A stretch of 64,000 nt of DNA from Pseudomonas kairouanensis (GTDB taxonomy: Bacteria; Pseudomonadota; Gammaproteobacteria; Pseudomonadales; Pseudomonadaceae): assembly GCF_004682055.1 (NCBI RefSeq), contig NZ_QUZU01000020.1, forward strand, positions 1 to 64,000, read 5' to 3'. The stretch's first letter is position 1. Each line of letters opens with the position of its first letter. Positions 1 through 8,846 of this stretch are shown one piece after another. The notes beneath the pieces were generated by a model. The model did no database searches and was not told the origin of the DNA. It saw nothing but the letters and a program-made list of their open reading frames with translations. Made by a program: the position numbers and the translations under genes.

Positions 1-527
1 GTATGCACGGTGGCGATGATATTGACGCCGGTGAAGATCGACGAAAACCCCGCAATGAATACGCCGCAGATCACCGCCACCACATGGCCGTTGCTGAACA
101 TCGTCGACAACGGCGTGTAGAAGGTCCAGCCGGTGTCCACCCCGCCGAGCAGCAGCGCCAGCAAGGTGAACAGGCCGCCACCCAGCAGCAAGTACCAACT
201 GAACAGGTTCAGGCGCGGAAAGGCCATGTCTTTGGCACCGATCATGATTGGCACCAGGAAATTACCGAACACGCTCGGAATCGACGGAATCAGGAAAAAC
301 CACACCATGATCACCCCGTGCAGGGTAAACGCGCGGTTGTAGCCATCGGCGGTGAGCAAATCCCCTTCCGGCGTGACCAGTTCAATGCGGATCAGGCTCG
401 CCGCCAGCCCGCCGGTGAAGAAAAAGAAGGTCACGGTGAGCATGTACAGCACCGCAATACGTTTGTGATCGCGGGTCAGCAACCATGACCGCAGGCCCTG
501 TGCATGCAAATAGCTGGGTTGGCTCAT
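1..527 (-). CDS. ctaD: Cytochrome c oxidase subunit I (partial, 3' end beyond left edge)
   Basis: N-terminal part of a haem-copper oxidase subunit I, the catalytic membrane subunit that reduces O2 to water and pumps protons. The visible 175 residues carry the usual start: LTRDHKRIA before the first helix, then hydrophobic helices with FTLHGVIMVWFFLIPS (conserved haem a ligand region) and FGNFLVPIMIGAKDMAFPRLN. The ATG at 527 overlaps the TGA of subunit II (ATGA), which fixes the start and implies translational coupling. It is the last gene visible in a ten-gene minus-strand operon with alternative complex III. The remainder lies outside the window, so completeness cannot be judged. Confidence 0.93.
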   Translation of the reverse strand, partial: MSQPSYLHAQGLRSWLLTRDHKRIAVLYMLTVTFFFFTGGLAASLIRIELVTPEGDLLTADGYNRAFTLHGVIMVWFFLIPSIPSVFGNFLVPIMIGAKDMAFPRLNLFSWYLLLGGGLFTLLALLLGGVDTGWTFYTPLSTMFSNGHVVAVICGVFIAGFSSIFTGVNIIATVH

Positions 528-1456
528 TGATGTTTCTCCGCAAGTTCGCGCAGGTAAGCGACAAGCCGCTGCACGGCCTCTTCATCCAACAGATTGCTGT
601 AGGTCGGCATGATCGGCAGGTAGCCGGCTACCAACTGTTTTTGCGGCAACAGGATGCTGTCGCGCAGGTAGGCTTCATCCGCTTTTACCTGGCTGCCGTC
701 GGCCAGTTGCACCGAACGGTTGAACACCCCGGCCAGCGGCGGCGCGTTGCCTGAGTCGTGGCAACTGGCGCAACCGTATTGGCGATACAGGGTCTCGCCC
801 TGACGGGCAAGGTCGGCGCTGCTGCCGTTGTCTGCCAGCCAGTGCTCGTAATCGGCGGGGTTGAGCACCACCAGGCGCGCCAGCATTGCCGCGTGGTCGG
901 TGCCGCAGTATTCGGCGCAATACACCTCGTAGGTGCCGCTGTGTTCGGCCTGGAACCACAACATGCTGTAGCGCCCCGGCAATACGTCTTGCTTGATACG
1001 CAGGCTGGGGAAAAACAGGCTGTGGATCACGTCTTCGGAAATCATGGTCAACTTCACCGGGCGCCGGGCCGGGACATGCAGGGTGTTGATCTCCCGCTGG
1101 CCGCCCTGGTGCTGGAATTTCCACATCCATTGGCGCGCGGTGACCTGCACTTCCAGCGCATCCTCCGGCGGCGTGCGGGCGATGAAAAACAGCCGCGCCG
1201 ACAACAGGAAGACCACCAGCGAACCTATGAACGGCAAGATGATCCAGGCCAGCTCGATAGGCAGATTACTTTGCGGGCGATGGTCGCGGTCGGCGGGACG
1301 GCCGCGCCGATAGCGCCAGATAAACACCCACAGCGCGACGAACACCGGCACCACGAACAGCGCCATCATGGCGGTGAAGCCGATCACCAGCCAGTCGACC
1401 GATACCGCGTAATCCGAGGCTTGCGCCGGCCACAGGCGCAGAAAATGTTCGTTCAT
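524..1456 (-). CDS. ctaC: Cytochrome c oxidase subunit II with fused cytochrome c domain (caa3 type)
   Basis: 310-residue subunit II. Two N-terminal transmembrane helices (about residues 18-45 and 63-90) precede a periplasmic cupredoxin domain carrying the CuA site (CAEYCGTDHAAM, near residue 185). A C-terminal cytochrome c domain follows, with CASCH near residue 230 and a later Met-Pro as likely axial ligand. The fused haem domain marks it as a caa3-type oxidase that takes electrons through its own cytochrome c, fitting the alternative complex III genes upstream. The reading frame extends further upstream, but the ATG at 1456 overlaps the SCO stop (ATGA) and begins a typical subunit II, so it is preferred. 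Confidence 0.93.
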   Translation of the reverse strand: MNEHFLRLWPAQASDYAVSVDWLVIGFTAMMALFVVPVFVALWVFIWRYRRGRPADRDHRPQSNLPIELAWIILPFIGSLVVFLLSARLFFIARTPPEDALEVQVTARQWMWKFQHQGGQREINTLHVPARRPVKLTMISEDVIHSLFFPSLRIKQDVLPGRYSMLWFQAEHSGTYEVYCAEYCGTDHAAMLARLVVLNPADYEHWLADNGSSADLARQGETLYRQYGCASCHDSGNAPPLAGVFNRSVQLADGSQVKADEAYLRDSILLPQKQLVAGYLPIMPTYSNLLDEEAVQRLVAYLRELAEKHQ

Positions 1457-2253
1457 CGCGCCTCCCGACGTTCGCGCCGCACCGCCCGCAAAATCAGCAG
1501 GCCGAGCACCAGCACCGTCGACACACCTGCCACTTGCAGCAGCAAAATGATCCGGCTGCTGTAGGTGCCGCTCTGCGGGTCGTAGTGGTAGCACAGCAAT
1601 AACAGTTGTTCCTTGATGGCCCCCAACTTGCCCTGCCCGGCCTCGGTCAATGCCAGGCGCAGGTCGCTGGGCTGATAGCCCAGGCCGTAGAGCCAGCGCG
1701 ACAGGCGCCCGTCACCCGTTACCACCGCGACTGCCGAGCTGTGGGCGTATTGCTGCTGTTGCGGGTCGAAGCGATAGCCGAAGCCGATCGAGTCCGCCAA
1801 GGCCTGGCTGGCCGACGCATCGCCAGTCAGCAGGTGCACGCCAGGTTCGTCAGCCAGCGCTGGCCAATGCTGGCTGAGCTTGGCCAGCTCTTCCCGGGCG
1901 GCGCCCACGTCTTCGCGGGGGTCGAAACTGAAGGCGATCACCTGGAAGTCACGGCCCAGGCGATAAGGCTGGTTGGCCAGTTGGCTGAACAGGGTCGAGA
2001 GCGCCGCCCCGCAGACGTTCGGGCAACGGTAGTACAACGGCACCAGCAATGTGGGCTGGCCGTTGAGCAGCTCGCCCAGACGCACGGAGCGGCCCTGTTG
2101 GTCGGTGAAGCGACTGTCGAGCGCCAAGGAACGGCCGACGTGTGCCGTGTCGATTCCGGCGGCGGTAAAGGGGTCGAATGGCTGCGCGGCGCCCGCTTGC
2201 GGCAGCCAACAGCACACCAGTGCGACGACCAGCAGCAGGCGCTCAATGCTCAT
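1453..2253 (-). CDS. SCO1/SenC family copper chaperone
   Basis: 266-residue thioredoxin-fold protein of the SCO1/SenC family, which delivers copper to, or reduces cysteines of, the CuA centre of subunit II. It has an N-terminal signal sequence (MSIERLLLVVALVCCWLPQ followed by AGA) and the copper-binding CPNVC motif, with the conserved partner His in the YAHSSAV segment. A C-terminal hydrophobic stretch (ILLLLQVAGVSTVLVLGLLIL) suggests a second membrane anchor. The position just upstream of ctaC, with 4-bp overlap, fits CuA assembly. The ATG at 2253 lies within the end of the preceding gene (11-bp overlap). Confidence 0.9.
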   Translation of the reverse strand: MSIERLLLVVALVCCWLPQAGAAQPFDPFTAAGIDTAHVGRSLALDSRFTDQQGRSVRLGELLNGQPTLLVPLYYRCPNVCGAALSTLFSQLANQPYRLGRDFQVIAFSFDPREDVGAAREELAKLSQHWPALADEPGVHLLTGDASASQALADSIGFGYRFDPQQQQYAHSSAVAVVTGDGRLSRWLYGLGYQPSDLRLALTEAGQGKLGAIKEQLLLLCYHYDPQSGTYSSRIILLLQVAGVSTVLVLGLLILRAVRRERREAR

Positions 2254-2593
2254 CAGGCCATCCTCGCTCCAGCAGCAATTGCCGGGCCTGTGCCAAGGGC
2301 AGGTGCACGATGTGATGCTCACGGTCGACCCAGCCATAACTGTCCAGGTGCAGACGCTGGCGGGCCAGTTGCCGCTCACCCTCCTGCCGGGGATCAGCTT
2401 GTAGACGCGGCTCAGGCGGCAATAGGCGCTGGCGTTCCAGTGTGCTCATCGGCGGTTGTTGCACCTGTTGACGGTATCCGCTCAACAACCAGGCCACGCC
2501 GCCCAGGCTCAGGGCTATGGCCACACCCAACAGCACCATTACCCGGGCGGCTTTTTTACCGTCAAAATCGTTGGCTTGGTATTCAGCGGTCAT
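2243..2593 (-). CDS. Small membrane-anchored protein in the ACIII/caa3 operon, function unknown
   Basis: 116 residues, beginning MTAEYQANDFDGKKAARVM, with one transmembrane helix at about residues 17-38 and a polar periplasmic tail rich in Arg, Gln and Leu. No catalytic motif is recognised. The single N-terminal anchor with soluble tail resembles small accessory subunits found in oxidase operons. It overlaps actF upstream and the SCO gene downstream by 11 bp each, so it is almost certainly translated with them. The longer upstream frame (to 2758) merely runs antisense-free inside actF, and the ATG at 2593 is the natural start. I cannot assign a family. Confidence 0.8.
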   Translation of the reverse strand: MTAEYQANDFDGKKAARVMVLLGVAIALSLGGVAWLLSGYRQQVQQPPMSTLERQRLLPPEPRLQADPRQEGERQLARQRLHLDSYGWVDREHHIVHLPLAQARQLLLERGWPDEH

Positions 2594-3575
2594 GACGCCT
2601 CCTTTGCCACTGCCGCCGCCACACGGCAAACAAGCCCGCGGCATACACCCCCTGGCACAGCACCGCGGTGAGGAGCATGCCAAGGGTCGCGTCGGGAAAA
2701 ATCGACGGCAGGCTGATCCACATCGACTCGACAACCCCCAACAACAGGATCGCCCCACAGCCCCACGTCAACACATTCATTCGCCCGCCCCATGGCGACG
2801 CGAGCATCACCAGGCACACCAGTTGCCCGGCGATCACCAGCGCCGTCAGTGCGCCCCACGCACCCGTCTCGCGCACGCGGTACCAGGCTGTTTCATGTGC
2901 CAGGTTCACCGACCAGATAATCAGGTACTGCATGAACTGCACGTAGATCCAGAACGCCAAGGCGCTTACCAGCAGACCGCGCAACAGCACACACTGGCGT
3001 GCGGGCAGCAGCACCACGTTCCAGCACAAGACACACAACCCGGCAAAGGCCAGGCCGTCGAGCAGTTGCCGGGCGATCAACAACAGGCCGAACACGCTGG
3101 AGACAAACCCCGCCTGCAACGACATGAGCCAGTCCACGGCGGCCAGGCTCGCCACCAGAGCGTACAGGATCAGCCCCGCCGCACTGCGCTTGCCCACCCA
3201 GCCGTGCACCACCCAGGCAAGCCCGCCGTACACCAGAGTGCGTAGCACAAAAAACCACGGCGATAACCACAGGCCACGAAAGCCCGGGGCCGCCTGATCG
3301 AACCAGGGGTACACCCAGGGCATCGTGACGAGCACCGGCAACAGCATCGGGATGATCAGCAACACGGCGCTTGCACCCAAGCGACTGCCGGGATCCAGCA
3401 AAGGCTGCCAGCGACCGCTGACCAGAGGCGTCAGCAACGCAAGCAGCAGGCAACCCAGCGCGATATTGCTGCCATTGACCGCTGCCGCCAGGGTGCCCGC
3501 ACCGACCCAGGCAGGCTGCCATACGCCGAGCACGGCAAGGCCGATGGCGGCAGCCAGCAACCACCACCGGCTCAT
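2583..3575 (-). CDS. actF: Alternative complex III subunit F (NrfD/PsrC-like membrane subunit)
   Basis: 330-residue polytopic membrane protein of about ten helices, matching ActF of alternative complex III (quinol:cytochrome c or oxidase oxidoreductase). The sequence has TMPWVYPWFD, then GFRGLWLSPWFFVLRT, and later EFM-type residues replaced by YVQFMQYLIIW, features I associate with ActF. ActC and ActF are the two quinone-side membrane subunits of the complex. Its ATG overlaps the actE stop (ATGA), and its end overlaps the next small gene by 11 bp. Assignment rests on operon position and overall resemblance. Confidence 0.85.
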   Translation of the reverse strand: MSRWWLLAAAIGLAVLGVWQPAWVGAGTLAAAVNGSNIALGCLLLALLTPLVSGRWQPLLDPGSRLGASAVLLIIPMLLPVLVTMPWVYPWFDQAAPGFRGLWLSPWFFVLRTLVYGGLAWVVHGWVGKRSAAGLILYALVASLAAVDWLMSLQAGFVSSVFGLLLIARQLLDGLAFAGLCVLCWNVVLLPARQCVLLRGLLVSALAFWIYVQFMQYLIIWSVNLAHETAWYRVRETGAWGALTALVIAGQLVCLVMLASPWGGRMNVLTWGCGAILLLGVVESMWISLPSIFPDATLGMLLTAVLCQGVYAAGLFAVWRRQWQRRRHDR

Positions 3576-4105
3576 TGGCCGGACTCCTCGAAGGCCTGGC
3601 GCACAGTCGGCGGCAGCGTTTGCAGGTCGGCGTGCTGGCTCAACTGCAGCACACGCAAGTGGGCGACAATCGCCCAGCGCTCATCGGGCTGAATGCGCGA
3701 CGCGTAGCCGTACATCAAGCCTCGCCCGTCGGCAATCACCTGCATCAATTGGTCATCGGAGGCGTTCAGCAACCGCGGTTCGATAAACGACGGCGGCGCC
3801 GGAAAACCACGACCCACCACCAGCCCATCGCCGAGCCCGCCCAGGCCATGGCACGGCGTGCAGAATGTTTGATAGCCCGCCTCGCCACGTGCCAGCAAGT
3901 CCGCACTCAGGGCCGGCCGTTGGCGCGCCAGCGCTTCACGTTGCAGTTGCCCGCGCGCCACACTGCCGGCGGGAGGCTGGCGACTGCTGAGGCCATTGCC
4001 AAACAACGCGCCGGCGCGCTGTTCGAGTACCTTGGCCTGGCGTGACATGTCATCACAGCCGCTGCACAGCAGCACCAGGCTCAATGCCCATGGCCAGGCA
4101 TTCAT
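3572..4105 (-). CDS. actE: Alternative complex III subunit E, monohaem cytochrome c lipoprotein
   Basis: 177 residues. A lipoprotein signal peptide ends in a lipobox (LVLLCSGC, Cys about residue 17), so the mature protein is probably tethered to the outer face of the inner membrane. One CTPCH haem c site follows near residue 84, then a class I cytochrome c fold with Met (GYASRIQPDERW region). In alternative complex III the monohaem subunit carries electrons from the pentahaem subunit to the oxidase. ATGA overlaps with both actD and actF indicate coupled translation. Confidence 0.9.
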   Translation of the reverse strand: MNAWPWALSLVLLCSGCDDMSRQAKVLEQRAGALFGNGLSSRQPPAGSVARGQLQREALARQRPALSADLLARGEAGYQTFCTPCHGLGGLGDGLVVGRGFPAPPSFIEPRLLNASDDQLMQVIADGRGLMYGYASRIQPDERWAIVAHLRVLQLSQHADLQTLPPTVRQAFEESGQ

Positions 4106-4626
4106 GGCGCCACTTGCTGCACGCTCTGCGCGCGTTCGGCCAGCCAGGCGTGGGTCTGGTGTGCGTCAAACAGCGGGTCGCGCGCATCGATAAACAAGAA
4201 GAACCCATCATCGCTGGCCCCTTCAAACCCCTCGACGCCGAACAACGGATGATGCAAGCGCGGCAGACGACTGCACAGCAACAACGTCAACACGGCTGCC
4301 ATAGCTGCAAACACCACGGCAAACAGAAACGTCACCACGGCGAATGAAGGCAACGCCACCAAGGGTCGCCCGCCGATGTTCAAGGGATAGGCCCACACCG
4401 AACCGATCTGCATCACCAGCGCCAGGACGATGCCCAGTCCGGCGCCCAGGCAGGCCATGCGCCCTACTCGCCTGGCGTCGACCGCCAATACCGGCTCCAA
4501 GGCTTCCAGCGCAAACGGCGCGAAGGCATCCAGCCGCCGATAACCCAGGTCCCACGCGCACACGGCGGCATCCACCAGGGGCTGGGGCGCCGGGAACCGC
4601 GCGAGTAAACCCAGGCACTCAGCCAT
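4102..4626 (-). CDS. actD: Alternative complex III subunit D (DUF3341)
   Basis: 174-residue membrane protein of the ActD/DUF3341 family, with two central helices (about residues 58-80 and 96-120) and a conserved LNIGGRPLVALPSF segment between them. This matches the conserved NIGGRP of DUF3341. Its role in the complex is structural. The frame remains open further upstream, but the ATG at 4626 overlaps the end of actC by 8 bp and begins directly with the expected MAECLGLLARF N-terminus, so it is chosen over earlier starts. Confidence 0.88.
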   Translation of the reverse strand: MAECLGLLARFPAPQPLVDAAVCAWDLGYRRLDAFAPFALEALEPVLAVDARRVGRMACLGAGLGIVLALVMQIGSVWAYPLNIGGRPLVALPSFAVVTFLFAVVFAAMAAVLTLLLCSRLPRLHHPLFGVEGFEGASDDGFFLFIDARDPLFDAHQTHAWLAERAQSVQQVAP

Positions 4627-5983
4627 CGCCGCGCTCCTGATGCAGCGCCTGCTTGACCTCGAACGCGGAGACCATCGGCACATAGCGCAGAAACAGGCTA
4701 TAGGGCACCAGAAACACCCCGAAGCTGCCGATAAACAGCGTCCAGTCCCACAGGGACGGCGTGAAATCGCCCCAGCTGGAAACCAGCAGATCACGCATCT
4801 GCGGCGGGATCAGCAGCATGAAACGCTCGGCCCACATCCCCACCAGTACGGCCAGCGCCACCAGTGCCAATCGCGGCGGGCTTTGGCGCACGTTTCGCCA
4901 CCAGAGCGCCTGGAGCACCCCGACATTGCAGACGATCGCCAACCAGAAACTCCAGGCATGCGCGCCGCTGATGCGCGCAAGCAATACCTCGATTTCATGA
5001 GCGTCACCGCTGTAGAACGGCATGAACAGATCGGCCAGGTACCCATAGGTGGTCATCCAGCCGGTGGCCAGCAACAGGCGCCCGAGCATGTCCAGATGGC
5101 GTGGGGTGATCAGGCTTTGGATGCACAGCAACCAGCGCACGGCAATCGCCAGCAGCGCCACCAGGGCGAACCCGGAAAACACCGCCCCGGCCACAAAATA
5201 GGCGGGAAACAGGGTTGAATGCCAACCGCTCTGAGTGCCCATGGTCAGCAAAAACGAATAGCCGCTCGACACCGCAAACACCAGCGGTATCGCGAGGATC
5301 GCCAGCACCCGCGTGGTGCGCCGCCACAGCGCCCAATGCCGTTGCGACCCACGCCAGCCGAGCGCCAGCAAGCCATAGACCGTCTGGCGCAGCAGCGTGC
5401 TGGCCCGGTCACGGGCGCTAGCAAAATCCGGAATGGCGCCCACCATCAGGAACAGCACCGACACCGTGAGGTACGACAGGATCGCAAACATGTCCCAGGC
5501 CGTCGGGCTTTTGAATTGCGGCCATAAGCCCATTTCATTCGGGTAGGGCATGGTCCAGTAGAACAGCCAGGGACGGCCCAGGTGCAGGATCGGGTATAGC
5601 GCGGCGCAGATCACCGCCATCAGCGTCATCAGCTCCGCCAGCCGATTGAGGGTATGGCGCCAGGGCCGCTCGATCAGCAACAGCAAGGCCGAGATAAACG
5701 TGCCCGCGTGGCCGATCCCCAGCCACCAGATGTAGTTGAGGATGCCAAATCCCCAATGCACCGGCTGATTATTGCCCCACATGCCCACGCCATTGCCCAG
5801 CAGCACGACGACCGAGCCCAGGTACACCAGCAACAACACCAGGCCGACACCGAACATCCAGCGCCAGGCAACGCGCCGGGGGAACTGCTGCAATGGCCCG
5901 AACACCTGCCGCGACACCTGCTGGTCGCTCAAATCCTTTGGCAGGAAATGCCCGGTGGCGTGCAGCAGCGGCTCAGCCTTCAT
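4619..5983 (-). CDS. actC: Alternative complex III subunit C (NrfD-like quinol-binding subunit)
   Basis: 454-residue polytopic protein of the NrfD/PsrC family, about ten helices, that binds quinol and passes electrons to the Fe-S domain of ActB. Diagnostic stretches include WWLGIGHAGTFISA, HLGRPWLFYW and YPNEMGLWPQFKSPTAWD. The ATG at 5983 gives MKAEPLLHATG, typical for the family, and overlaps the actB stop by 11 bp. The longer frame up to 6118 would extend into actB and is not used. Confidence 0.92.
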   Translation of the reverse strand: MKAEPLLHATGHFLPKDLSDQQVSRQVFGPLQQFPRRVAWRWMFGVGLVLLLVYLGSVVVLLGNGVGMWGNNQPVHWGFGILNYIWWLGIGHAGTFISALLLLIERPWRHTLNRLAELMTLMAVICAALYPILHLGRPWLFYWTMPYPNEMGLWPQFKSPTAWDMFAILSYLTVSVLFLMVGAIPDFASARDRASTLLRQTVYGLLALGWRGSQRHWALWRRTTRVLAILAIPLVFAVSSGYSFLLTMGTQSGWHSTLFPAYFVAGAVFSGFALVALLAIAVRWLLCIQSLITPRHLDMLGRLLLATGWMTTYGYLADLFMPFYSGDAHEIEVLLARISGAHAWSFWLAIVCNVGVLQALWWRNVRQSPPRLALVALAVLVGMWAERFMLLIPPQMRDLLVSSWGDFTPSLWDWTLFIGSFGVFLVPYSLFLRYVPMVSAFEVKQALHQERGDG

Positions 5984-8846
5984 CGCCGGCGCCCTCCTCC
6001 TCGATGCGCGCCAGGTAACTGGTGCGCGGCCGGGTGCCGAGGGCTTCCAGCAAGCGGTAATGGCGGGGATCACGGCGTGCGAGGCTGACAGCGCTGGCGG
6101 GGGCGTTGATGTCGCCAAACTGGATGGCCTGGCTGGGGCAGGTTTGCTGGCAAGCGGTGATCACCGCAGAGGGGTCGAAATCGTCGCCGTGTTGCTTGTC
6201 GTCCGTGCGGGCGTTGCTGATGCGTTGGATGCAGTACGTGCATTTCTCCATCACGCCGCGGGAGCGTACCGTCACCTCGGGGTTGCGTTGGGCCTGAATC
6301 GACGGCGCGGCGTCGGCGCTCCAGTCCAGCCAATTGAAGCGTCGCACTTTGTACGGGCAGTAAGAGGCGCACGTGCGTGTGCCTATGCAGCGGTTGTAGA
6401 CCATCTGGTTCAAGCCATCGCGGCTATGCACGGTGGCGTTGACCGGGCAGCCGGTTTCGCAGGGCGCCTGCTCGCAGTGCATGCAGGGCAATGGCTGGAA
6501 GCGCGAACGCGGGGCCTCCAACGGCCCCTGGTAATAATGGTCGATGCGCAGCCAGTGCATGCTGCGCCCCTGGCCGACCTGCTCGGCGCCGACCACAGCA
6601 ATATTGTTCTCGGCCTGACAGGCCACCACACAGGCATTGCAGCCGGTGCACAGGTCCAGATCAATGACCATGCCCCACTGCGGGCCGCTGTCGGCCACCG
6701 GGCTGTAGAGCGACGCGGGAATGGCCTGGGTTGCGAGTTGTGGTTTGGCGCGTGAGACCACACGGATGGGCGGTTCCTGCGCTTCCGGCAACCGGTGATG
6801 TGACTGGGTGGCCGCCAAGAGAAAGTGCTCGCCGGTGCTTCGTAGGGAGGCACTGACGGAGAATTGCTCAGTGGGCCTCACCGCGTAACCCAGGCCATCA
6901 CCGACGCGCCCGGCGTGGCTGCGACCGTAGCCGGTGTATAAGGCAATGACCTGGTCGGCCTGCCCGGGTTCAACCCAGGCCGGTCCGCGCACGGTCTGCT
7001 CCGCCAGTGTTACCTCTATACCGTCGCCGTTGCTCACGCCCAACTGTTCGGCCAGGTGTGGCGAAAGCCCGATCACATTGGTCCAAGTCAGGGTGCTGAT
7101 GCGCTTGGGCAATTCCTGCAGCCAGCCGGAGTTGGCGAAACGCCCGTCCCACACGGTCGGGTCGGGGCGGATTACGGCCTCTAATCCTTCGCCGACGTCG
7201 GCCGCCGCGAGGGTAATTGGCGTCATTTCCTCCACCTTGACTGGCGCTGGGGCCGGTTCAATCCAGCCATTGGCCAATGCCTCGCGCCATTGTTGCTGCG
7301 CGATATGCGCCCAGGTTGCGCGCACCAGCGCCAAGGCATCGGCCTCGGTTGAGTGCATCAGCAACTCGAGGACCTGATGCAAGGTGCGCGTCGAATACAT
7401 CGGTTCGATCAGCGGCTGGACGATGCAGACACTGCCGTCCGCCGCGCGGCCATCGCTCCAACCGTCCAGGGCGTGATTGAGCGGCAGGTGCCAATGGCAC
7501 TGCGCGGCGCTTTCGTCGTAGTAGAGCCCTGCATGCAAGCGAAATGGCGCCTGGGGCAGCACATCTTGCATGTAGGCATTTAGCACTGGGTTGCAGTCGA
7601 GTATCAGCAAATGAGTCACTGCTTCCTGACTCAGTTGCGCAAGCGAACCCCACGATTGATTCGGCTCGTAACCCAATAACCACGGCACCTGCCAGTCCAA
7701 CGCTCGGCCTGCGTGCCCCAAGCGCTGGTTAAGCTGCATGACCTGCGCCTGCAACGCCTCGGACGCCTGCTGGCTGATACCGATCAGGCCGCGCCCAGGG
7801 TGGGCCTTGAGCGCAGCGACGGCGTCCTGCACCCACTGCCGTTGCGCCGAGTTCAGGCGCGGCGTTCCGGGCAGGTCCTGGCCCAGCGCCTGGCCCAGCG
7901 CAAGCAGCAGGCCGGGCAACTGCGACGGCGCCGTGGGCAAGCGCGCGGTGGCGGCAGCGCCGGTGAGGCTCGGAACACTTTCAGCCACGAACACCAACGC
8001 GGCGCCCTCACCGTTCGCTGCCTGGCGGCGGCGTTCAGCCCAGCCGCGCTGGAGCACCGTCTGATACGGACCGCTGCCCAGCGGGTCATATTCCAGGCAC
8101 ACCAGAACCTCGGCCTGTTCCAGGTGAACCTGCGCGGCCAATGGCTGACCGAACGCGCGTTCGCTGGCTCGCAGGGCGGCCGTCTCGGCAAAGGCTTCGC
8201 CATGGTACAGGCGCGCCTCAGGCCAGCGTTGTTGCAACTGGTCGAGCTGGCGCTTGAGGGTCGGTGAACTGCTGGCCCCGCAGACGATGTGCAAGCCCTT
8301 GCCACGAGCGCTGTCCAACACCTGCTGCTCATGGGCCAACGCCGCGCGCACATCCGGCCAACTGGCTTCGCGGCCTTTGAAACGCGGCGCCTGGGAACGG
8401 TCCGGATCATAGAGTTGCAGGATCGCCGCTTGAGTAAAAGCATCGCAGGCGCCGCCCGAGACGGGATGGTCCGGGTTGCCTTCAAGCTTGATCGGTCTGC
8501 CTGCAACGGTCTTGCCCAACACGGGCTGGGCAACACCGCCAAACGGGATGGCGGTGGCGTACCAGGCCGGCACGCCTGGCGTCAGGTTGACCGGCTGACT
8601 GACCGCCGTCACCGCCTGTTCCGGGGTCTTGCCACAGGCGGCCAGCCCCGCCATGGCGATAGACGCCGCCATCAACTGCAGGAAACGCCGTCGATCCATC
8701 AGAGGCGCCACACCTGCAAATTCCGCTTCTATCAGTGCTTGAGCGTCAGGGGACTCGGCAAGCGCCTCAAGCCCGCGCCAATAAGCCTGCCCCTCAAGTC
8801 CGGCCAGTTGTTCACGCAAAACGGAGAAGTCCAGCGGCTTACTCAT
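5973..8846 (-). CDS. actB: Alternative complex III subunit B (fused molybdopterin-like and Fe-S domains)
   Basis: 957-residue iron-sulfur subunit. Near residues 51-75 a twin-arginine-type signal (DRRRFLQLMAAS) is preceded by about 50 cytoplasmic residues, normal for ActB. A long molybdopterin-oxidoreductase-like domain (about 75-690), in this family without cofactor, is followed by a ferredoxin-type domain (about 725-905) with four Cys clusters: CTGCNACVVAC, CMHCEQAPCETGC, CIGTRTCASYC and CTYC with CQQTC. These should hold three [4Fe-4S] and one [3Fe-4S] cluster. An in-frame GTG lies 9 bases upstream, but the ATG at 8846 overlaps the actA stop (ATGA) and is preferred. Confidence 0.93.
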   Translation of the reverse strand: MSKPLDFSVLREQLAGLEGQAYWRGLEALAESPDAQALIEAEFAGVAPLMDRRRFLQLMAASIAMAGLAACGKTPEQAVTAVSQPVNLTPGVPAWYATAIPFGGVAQPVLGKTVAGRPIKLEGNPDHPVSGGACDAFTQAAILQLYDPDRSQAPRFKGREASWPDVRAALAHEQQVLDSARGKGLHIVCGASSSPTLKRQLDQLQQRWPEARLYHGEAFAETAALRASERAFGQPLAAQVHLEQAEVLVCLEYDPLGSGPYQTVLQRGWAERRRQAANGEGAALVFVAESVPSLTGAAATARLPTAPSQLPGLLLALGQALGQDLPGTPRLNSAQRQWVQDAVAALKAHPGRGLIGISQQASEALQAQVMQLNQRLGHAGRALDWQVPWLLGYEPNQSWGSLAQLSQEAVTHLLILDCNPVLNAYMQDVLPQAPFRLHAGLYYDESAAQCHWHLPLNHALDGWSDGRAADGSVCIVQPLIEPMYSTRTLHQVLELLMHSTEADALALVRATWAHIAQQQWREALANGWIEPAPAPVKVEEMTPITLAAADVGEGLEAVIRPDPTVWDGRFANSGWLQELPKRISTLTWTNVIGLSPHLAEQLGVSNGDGIEVTLAEQTVRGPAWVEPGQADQVIALYTGYGRSHAGRVGDGLGYAVRPTEQFSVSASLRSTGEHFLLAATQSHHRLPEAQEPPIRVVSRAKPQLATQAIPASLYSPVADSGPQWGMVIDLDLCTGCNACVVACQAENNIAVVGAEQVGQGRSMHWLRIDHYYQGPLEAPRSRFQPLPCMHCEQAPCETGCPVNATVHSRDGLNQMVYNRCIGTRTCASYCPYKVRRFNWLDWSADAAPSIQAQRNPEVTVRSRGVMEKCTYCIQRISNARTDDKQHGDDFDPSAVITACQQTCPSQAIQFGDINAPASAVSLARRDPRHYRLLEALGTRPRTSYLARIEEEGAGDEG

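Noticed and set aside
758-1564. 268-codon plus-strand frame opposite ctaC and the SCO gene
   Set aside because: No recognisable domain, His/Gln/Arg-rich composition, and full overlap with a well-supported operon.
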